DNA from: an uncultured Bacteriovorax sp.
GTDB lineage: Bacteria; Bdellovibrionota; Bacteriovoracia; Bacteriovoracales; Bacteriovoracaceae
Assembly: GCA_943914745.1 (NCBI GenBank)
Contig: CALUDF010000052.1
Span: 1-12,571, forward strand
Direction: 5' to 3'
Length of the DNA stretch: 12,571 bases
Shown here: in pieces, positions 12,130 to 12,571 of the stretch
Numbering within the stretch: the first letter of the stretch is position 1
Layout of the letters: each line of letters starts with the position of its first letter
Made by a program: the position numbers and the translations under genes
The notes under the pieces: model-generated
Database searches by the model: none
What the model saw: only the letters and a program-made list of their open reading frames with translations
Told to the model about the DNA's origin: nothing

Positions 12130-12571
12130 GTGGACACGAGAAGGCTTAAGGATCTTAAAGCAACGAACCCCTATTTAAGACTCGGAACAGACGTTTCAGA
12201 ACTTGAAAAATCAATTCAAACAGTGGGCCTCATCGCTCCACTGGTCATCTCCCCAGACAACGTTATTCTTGCCGGAGCAAGACGCTTTCAGGCACTTTTA
12301 AACCTGGGCTTTGTCGAAGCTCCTGTCATGATCGTCGACAAAGGAGAGCTCGAGCGCGAACTTGTCTCAATCGATGAAAACTTAGTTCGAAAAGACCTGA
12401 CAAAAATTGAAATCGAAGGTCACTTAAGACGTGCCAAGGAAATCTATCAGGCCCTCAATCCTCATGAAGATGAAACTCCTTCTCCAATGCAAGCGAGTGA
12501 AGAAGGCGAAGAAGATGAAATTGAAAAAAAGAAAGTTGTTCTTCCTGCAGAGAAGTTCTTAAACATCGTCG
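12130..12571 (+). CDS. ParB-family DNA-binding protein, N-terminal part, GTG start
   Basis: The frame is open from GTG at 12130 to the window end, 147 codons. It starts with GGAG six bases upstream; no ATG fits better. The product has the ParB N-terminal domain: a short lead, SIQTVGLIAPLVI (28-40), the nucleotide-binding LAGARRFQAL (47-56), then ENLVRKDLTKIEIEGHL (83-99), matching the ENxxRxDL box. ParB proteins bind centromere-like DNA and act as CTP switches in chromosome or plasmid segregation. The pattern after the box (RRAKEIYQALNP) is closer to plasmid- or phage-type ParB-like proteins than to chromosomal ParB. The ParA-contacting N-terminal tail is absent. Residues 111-135 are strongly acidic, a low-complexity linker before the expected helix-turn-helix, which is off the window. 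No parA is visible upstream. Confidence 0.9.
   Translation, partial: MDTRRLKDLKATNPYLRLGTDVSELEKSIQTVGLIAPLVISPDNVILAGARRFQALLNLGFVEAPVMIVDKGELERELVSIDENLVRKDLTKIEIEGHLRRAKEIYQALNPHEDETPSPMQASEEGEEDEIEKKKVVLPAEKFLNIV

Noticed and set aside
1..12571. CRISPR arrays, tRNA genes, insertion sequences, toxin-antitoxin or defence operons
   Set aside because: No regularly spaced repeats, transposase, integrase, tRNA-like cloverleaf or recognised defence gene could be seen by reading; the XRE/membrane-protein pair does not resemble a known toxin-antitoxin pair.

Overview
The window looks like an ordinary chromosomal stretch from a fairly AT-rich Gram-negative bacterium. Outer-membrane-type lipoproteins, a periplasmic binding protein and an OmpA/BON envelope cluster support a diderm. 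The mixture of genes (an E. coli-like TrmA and DppA beside a NYN-LOTUS protein, a YihY membrane protein and many small orphan proteins) suggests Bdellovibrionota, perhaps Bacteriovorax-like, but that is an inference and not proven. No phage, transposon, CRISPR array, rRNA or tRNA was found, and no gene-free stretch exceeds 300 bases.

Layout. (1) Positions 1-1892, minus strand: trmA, cut by the window edge, then behind a good terminator a two-gene unit of a small XRE regulator and a four-helix membrane protein. That unit is preceded by two interlocking inverted repeats over its promoter. (2) 2086-4383, minus strand: a compact unit of glutathionyl-hydroquinone reductase, DUF72 protein and CBS-domain protein with overlapping ends. 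(3) 4568-6850, plus strand: a NYN-LOTUS protein, a small membrane protein, a YihY/BrkB-family membrane protein and a small proline-rich protein. (4) 6869-8217, minus strand, convergent with block 3: small secreted protein, BON protein, a 59-residue basic protein and an OmpA-domain glycine-zipper lipoprotein. Read together, blocks 3 and 4 look like an envelope or osmotic-stress neighbourhood. (5) 8392-11933, plus strand: a large lipoprotein with faint IucA/IucC- or kinase-like motifs, a DppA-like peptide-binding protein without its permease genes, and an AHSA1/SRPBCC protein closed by a strong terminator. (6) 12130-end, plus strand: the first 147 codons of a ParB-family protein starting at GTG.

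Points most worth following are the 453-residue lipoprotein carrying motifs normally seen in cytoplasmic ATP-using enzymes, the apparent loss of the ligand-anchoring Asp in the DppA homologue, the doubled operator of the XRE/membrane-protein pair, and the 59-codon gene coupled to the OmpA lipoprotein. I did not find a clear new multi-gene system; the lipoprotein is the strongest candidate for undescribed biochemistry.
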